A stretch of 64,000 bases of DNA from Liolophura sinensis (lineage: Eukaryota > Mollusca > Polyplacophora > Chitonida > Chitonidae). The notes beneath the pieces were generated by a model that was not told the origin of the DNA, did not search any database, and was given only the letters and a program-made list of their open reading frames with translations. The DNA lies in NCBI RefSeq assembly GCF_032854445.1, contig NC_088304.1:19815850-19879849 (forward strand), written 5' to 3'. Positions 60,501 through 64,000 of the stretch are shown here, piece after piece (the first letter of the stretch is position 1; every line of letters starts with the position of its first letter). A program made the position numbers and the translations under genes.

Positions 60501-62307
60501 TATCCAATCAGACACGTTGCTATCAGGTTGTGCGTCCTAAGCTGTGACAAAGCCTTAGCCCATTTACTCCTTGAAGTGACATATGATAACACAGAACTAC
60601 TGCATAAGGCATCATTTTGAGATCGTTTACAATGATTTATTTACGTGTAGCTAAAGGGCCATTCCACATAGGGCTGTGGGACAAGTCTGTATTTTAGCAT
60701 TTAGTCAGCATGCAGTTTCTAAATAACAAAGGTCTGAGTCAGTGAAAATTCATAAGGATGCCAAAGGTTTAGGGGAATGAGATCTCATCGGAAAATGCTT
60801 AAAATTAATTAAATCTTATGATATAATATTTTTTCTCTGCATTTATTAGAACTAAAGGATGTAAATTTGCCGTTTGTCCTTCTTGCAAATAAGGGATGTG
60901 TTTTTTTACAGTAAAATACAGTAAAATTGTTGTAACGCCGTGTTCAAGCCAGGTGCTTTCTCTGACATCCGAGATAACTAGGTCAGCACTGCTCTCACCT
61001 TAGAAGCCACTACTACAAAACTGAAGCATAAAAATCCAGCGACAATCAATTGCCTAGATCAGCCTCAATGGTGCTTGGATTTATTTCCATTTGTGTCAGA
61101 ATTGAGCATGAATCCAGTTGTAGGCCTACAGCACTAATATTTCAAGTTTGTAAACATTTAATAGGAGTCAAAATCACCAGCACAACGCCTCCGGAGGCTA
61201 CGACCTGAACCTGGCCGTGCATCTGAAGGCTACTCTGTATCAACAATATACATGTAGTAGGCCTACTGTATGAACAGTTCAAGAAGTGGAAGAAATATCT
61301 TTCCGTTCTGGAGGATACGACCTGAACCAGGAATACCCTGGACGGGCATCTGCAGGCGATTCATATATTGTATAAACAATATAGTAGGCCTACTGTATGA
61401 ACAGTTCAAGCAGTGGAAGAAATATCCTTCTAGTATGTTCATTTTCCGAAAAAGCTATTTATCACTTGGTCCTTCATCACTGAAGTTCACAACTTCAATC
61501 TGCCAAAGGCTACTGCTTAGACTATTGTACGAGAAACACCTTCGATGTTAGAGAGCTAGAGTAAAAGCAACATCACCTTGCTGTTGATAAAGGAGACGCG
61601 CTTAAGCTGTGACAAGACGAAGTTTCACTAAACTTTTACTGGGTTGACAAAAATCTAAGAAAAATATTTAATACCGTTGAAAGATACTTTGAATGGTAGT
61701 CTTCCAGTGGACATAAACATTAGTCAGGTGCTGTCATTCACTTCAACTCCTGAAAAAATGTCCATTTTTGCTGTGAAGATACAAATATTTGTGAAATTTG
61801 TATGGTTATAATTCGTCAGTAACATAAATTACTGATACTAAATGTATCCTTTAATATTGGTGGCAATCACAGCTAGTCTGTGAAAAGTTGTGTGCTTTTA
61901 TCCTGAATTTTATGCAGGTATTAAACTGTGAATCATTGCAAATGTTATGAGGAATGGAACTGAGCGAGTAATGAGAGCTGAGGAATGGAACTGAGCGGGT
62001 AATGAGAACTGAGGAGTGGAACTGAGCGAGTAATGAGAACTGAGGAATGGAACTGAGCGAGTAATTAGAACTGAGGGATGGAACTGAGCGAGTAATGAGA
62101 ACTGAGGAATGGAACTGAGGGGCAATGTACACGTAGCTGTTTTGTCTAGTGTATTGGAATATCAGTGTTGATTTCGGTTGAATTCATTGAGGGTTGTCTA
62201 CTTCCTTGCTTTATCACCAGGGTTTGTCGCGGGTCAGGGATGGCTTGCTGATTGCAGAGGTTGACCTTAACCTCTGTAGACAGGTCAAGGACAAATGGGG
62301 ATTTCAG
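48576..62307 (+). CDS. UPB1: Beta-ureidopropionase (UPB1), 13 coding exons, last exon missing
   Basis: UPB1 hydrolyses N-carbamoyl-beta-alanine and N-carbamoyl-beta-aminoisobutyrate, the last step of reductive uracil/thymine breakdown (known; nitrilase superfamily). Exons: 48576-48676, 49604-49775, 50731-50818, 51460-51554, 53986-54070, 54233-54309, 56241-56295, 57298-57412, 57711-57792, 58647-58689, 59022-59048, 59985-60025 and 62221-62307. All are GT-AG and in phase, giving 356 codons. The catalytic triad is intact: E118 in CLQEAW, K195 in [15 protein letters not shown]232 in [12 protein letters not shown]. These match E119, K196 and C233 of the human enzyme. The start at 48576 ([15 protein letters not shown]) aligns with the human N-terminus; an in-frame ATG at 48522 would add 18 residues. 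After exon 13 (KDKWGFQ) about 27 C-terminal residues are expected, and I do not find them before 64000. Exon 11 is only 27 nt. Three large minisatellites lie in its introns. Confidence 0.95.
49013..49125 (-). mobile_element. SINE family B, 3' half, in UPB1 intron 1
   Basis: The + strand reads tatttatttatttgattggt, tttacgccatgatcaataat, cagccagcattgtggtgaga and gaaactgggcagagccgggg, then ends abruptly. Confidence 0.85.
52622..53168. repeat. 25-bp minisatellite, about 22 copies, in UPB1 intron 4
   Basis: The unit is ttggtctgctgtgtacattg-tgcag, with variants gcggt and gcgtac clustered in blocks. Because 25 is not a multiple of 3, three units make a 75-nt super-period. No frame contains a stop on either strand, so six overlapping long frames appear; all are artefacts. 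One copy near 53.13 kb is shortened. Confidence 0.95.
54339..56005. repeat. 49-bp minisatellite, about 34 copies, in UPB1 intron 6
   Basis: The unit is ataaacaacacgtacatgta, then accacgaacaatatgtagct and atagacttt. Variants acttt/acatt, aacaac/aacagc and cacgaac/cgcaaac occur in recurring combinations, indicating block duplications. The array begins about 29 bp after the exon 6 splice donor (54310) and ends about 236 bp before exon 7, so it makes up most of the intron. Confidence 0.95.
56512..57212. repeat. About 55-bp tandem repeat, about 13 copies, in UPB1 intron 7
   Basis: The unit is aagtgtgcaaggaattatcc, then ttgtgttgtcatagtttcat and gtatagcagaaagaa. Unit length varies slightly (about 50-58 bp), and the last three copies are more diverged, as expected for an array decaying at one edge. 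Confidence 0.9.
59505..59605 (+). mobile_element. SINE family B, internally deleted fragment, in UPB1 intron 11
   Basis: The body segment acgtatgtgggaaggcctgg-cagcaacctgcag joins directly to ccgttgtataagtcaaatat and gcgtaaaacaccaatcagat-aaataagtaaat. The middle of the element, the gggtttccc region, is missing. Confidence 0.75.
60085..60178 (-). mobile_element. SINE family B fragment in UPB1 intron 12
   Basis: The + strand has aatggcaagcattatggtgg then gaggccacctggcagagcct and caaaggttgctggcagac, matching the middle of the family-B reverse complement. Confidence 0.65.
61188..61432. repeat. Diverged tandem duplication, two copies of about 120 bp
   Basis: Copy one (about 61188-61304) and copy two (about 61305-61432) share ggctacgacctgaac/ggatacgacctgaac, gcatctg-aggc, caacaatata/aacaatata and the conserved tagtaggcctactgtatgaa followed by cagttcaag-agtggaagaaatat. 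Confidence 0.75.
61950..62122. repeat. 31-bp tandem repeat, about 5-6 copies, in UPB1 intron 12
   Basis: The unit is gaggaatggaactgagcgag followed by taatgagaact. It lies 98 bp upstream of UPB1 exon 13. Confidence 0.85.
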
Positions 62308-62427
62308 GTAAGACGTTTTGCTATTATACTGCCAAGATTCTTGCACCATTCACTTAGGAATGGCATAAGATCCAGCTTTAAAATGTGTAGCGTTTTACAA
62401 CACTGAGCGAAATTGGGAGACCTCGCA

Positions 62428-62692
62428 AATGAAACCAGAGACTTTAAAAATGGTACTTAAATTGCTGCTGCCATGCTTGGCACTCAACACTGAAAGGGTA
62501 GAGCAAGGAAACATTACTGGGTTGGCTTGGTGTCGGTATAATGTGACTGGGTGGGGTGTCATGTCTGGTGTCTTCAGCATGATACTTCATTGTCGGCAGC
62601 CACAAGAAGACTCAACATATGTACATACACCTAATGACTCCTCGTCGTCATGTGACAGAAAAATTGTTACATGTACTTACATGCAACACTAG
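62428..62692 (+). mobile_element. SINE family A, 5'-truncated
   Basis: Contains aaccagagactttaaaaatg, ttgctgctgccatgcttggc, gggtggggtgtcatgtctgg, tcagcatgatacttcattgt and cgtcatgtgacagaaaaatt. The head and the extreme 3' end are lost. Confidence 0.8.
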
Positions 62693-63121
62693 GATCTGTA
62701 CTTAAACTCACCTGATGTACAAAGACATTGCATGTTGTTCACCATTGGCCTTGTTGGTACTAATCTCAGAGTAAGAGTGTCATTTACAAAAAGCATTGCC
62801 CAGTACCTGCTGTGCTTCAGATACTAATATAAACACAAGATGTAGATCACAATGTAGCTATCCTTGCCATTTTGACATGCTAGGGGAATCCAAAACTATA
62901 ACCTGCCCTATGGCCCAATTGCAGTTGACGTGCTTCTCTCTGAAGTGTTGGACACACCAAACTGTAAGTTCAGTCCCACCCCCAGACTGGAAAACGTCAA
63001 GATTCTCAAAGCAAAACTATTATCAGGCCTCTACTGTTAATTGTGGCAATAATAGACAGCTCTAACAAGGTCATTTTGCTGGTTGTGCATTAAGTTTGTT
63101 GCATGATCTCATTTTGGTCAC

Positions 63122-63497
63122 CGGCCCGGAAAGCACAGTTGGTAGAGTGTCCGCTTCGGGACCGGTAGATCCAGGATCAATCCTTGATTGAGTCACACCT
63201 AAGACTTTAAAAGAGGAAGTTGTAACTTCCTCGTTTGGCGTTCAGCATGAAAGGGATAATGCAACGACTTGGTTGACCTGTATCAGTATAATGGCTCGGG
63301 CGGGGCGGCTTACTTTCCTTCGGTAAGTCGTCTCAGTGAAGCAGCACTAAATAAAAGAGCGGTGGAAATCCGTCCTGCAACAAGGAGGCACATTACACGT
63401 GCATGCACCCAAAGGATTCCTTCGTCGTCATATGACTGAAAAATTGTTGAGTGCGACGTTAAACCCCAAGCACTCACTCACTCACTCACTCACTCAT
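63122..63497 (+). mobile_element. tRNA-derived SINE, family A2 with an A-like insert, full length
   Basis: The head is cggcccggaaagcacagttg-gtagagtg. The body contains both the A2 block (tttccttcggtaagtcgtct, gcagcactaaataaaagagc) and, before it, a family-A-like segment (cctcgtttggcgttcagcat, gacctgtatcagtataatgg). The tail is cgtcatatgactgaaaaatt and ends in (actc)n. This copy bridges families A and A2. Confidence 0.85.
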
Positions 63498-64000
63498 TTT
63501 GGTCACACCTTTATATGGCATTCAGATTCAAAATGATCTGCAGATGAAAATACACGTTAAAGAATCACTGAGGATAACACTTACCTGTAGCTGGGGCAGG
63601 TTTTACGAAGGAATTGTAACTCATGCCTTGGGTGAAGTCTGTGACATTACACAACTTCAAGTACTGTACAAACTTAACAGATATGAAGATGTGATAGCTT
63701 TGTGCAGTCTTTGTGAGGCGCATGTAGATATGAGTACGTTGCACACAGGCCTCTTTTTGTGCATCCAGAGGACATCATCCACTACACATGTCAGTACAGA
63801 TATGGCTATGTTTTGTGTTCGTTTTATTCTGTCATGACTTGTAAGGGAAGCTATTTTCATACCATTGCGTCTGCTTTTGATTAGTAACATTGATTCATTT
63901 TCTTGTTAAAAAAGAAAGTGAAAATGCAGAATGTACCGAAGATGAGAACTGACACTTGCAGCATATTTTTTGTGTGTGTTTAAACATTAATATTTGATCA

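Larger units (their letters stand above)
62308..64000. other. UPB1 intron 13 (open at the window end)
   Basis: It begins with a gtaag donor after UPB1 exon 13. No acceptor followed by the expected C-terminal UPB1 sequence (a Thr/Arg/Tyr-rich block leading to a Tyr-Ala helix) was found. It holds two SINEs, listed separately, and otherwise nothing recognised. Confidence 0.6.

Noticed and set aside
63499..63837. Open frame with an Asn-Arg-Tyr-Glu stretch as the missing UPB1 last exon
   Set aside because: No acceptor in the right phase, and the surrounding residues do not match the C-terminal helix of the family; the resemblance is limited to three or four residues.

Overview
This is a stretch of animal nuclear genome, most likely from a lophotrochozoan and probably a mollusc. 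Coding exons are short, with GT-AG introns. Intergenic and intronic DNA is AT-rich, full of tacatgta motifs, long minisatellites and tRNA-derived SINE copies. The genes read as clear one-to-one relatives of vertebrate genes. No bacterial, viral or organellar features were seen. The species assignment is inference. Protein comparisons to human were made from memory of the families, with no search run.

Four protein-coding genes can be reconstructed. (1) SPECC1L (cytospin-A), + strand, five coding exons from 22016 to 32775, 1064 residues, ending in a calponin-homology domain. (2) ZSWIM7 (SWS1, a Shu-complex recombination factor), - strand, seven coding exons from 46135 down to 40761, 139 residues, including exons of 22 and 26 nt. 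(3) ADAT2 (catalytic subunit of the tRNA wobble adenosine deaminase), - strand, 43016 to 42441. It is one uninterrupted frame lying inside a ZSWIM7 intron, and its 5' end overlaps a ZSWIM7 exon in another frame. (4) UPB1 (beta-ureidopropionase), + strand, 13 coding exons from 48576 to 62307. Only the C-terminal exon (about 27 residues) is missing, presumably beyond the window.

Layout: 1-21985 holds repeats and no recognisable coding exon (upstream or 5' non-coding introns of SPECC1L). SPECC1L occupies 22.0-32.8 kb, with a 78-bp minisatellite in its first intron. 33.2-39.6 kb is gene-free. ZSWIM7 and ADAT2 occupy 39.8-46.1 kb, followed by a 2.4-kb head-to-head gap. UPB1 fills the rest, with 25-bp, 49-bp and about 55-bp minisatellites in its introns.

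Two results stand out. First, the terminal coding exon of ZSWIM7 has been tandemly copied about ten times just downstream of its stop codon. Second, ADAT2 and ZSWIM7 share 54 bp in two frames on the same strand, so splicing out the ZSWIM7 intron destroys the ADAT2 frame. The gene set also echoes human linkage: SPECC1L-ADORA2A-UPB1 on chromosome 22, and ADORA2B-ZSWIM7 with SPECC1 on 17p. This suggests an old linkage group that predates the vertebrate genome duplications. The genes do not form one pathway: cytoskeleton, homologous recombination, tRNA editing and pyrimidine catabolism.
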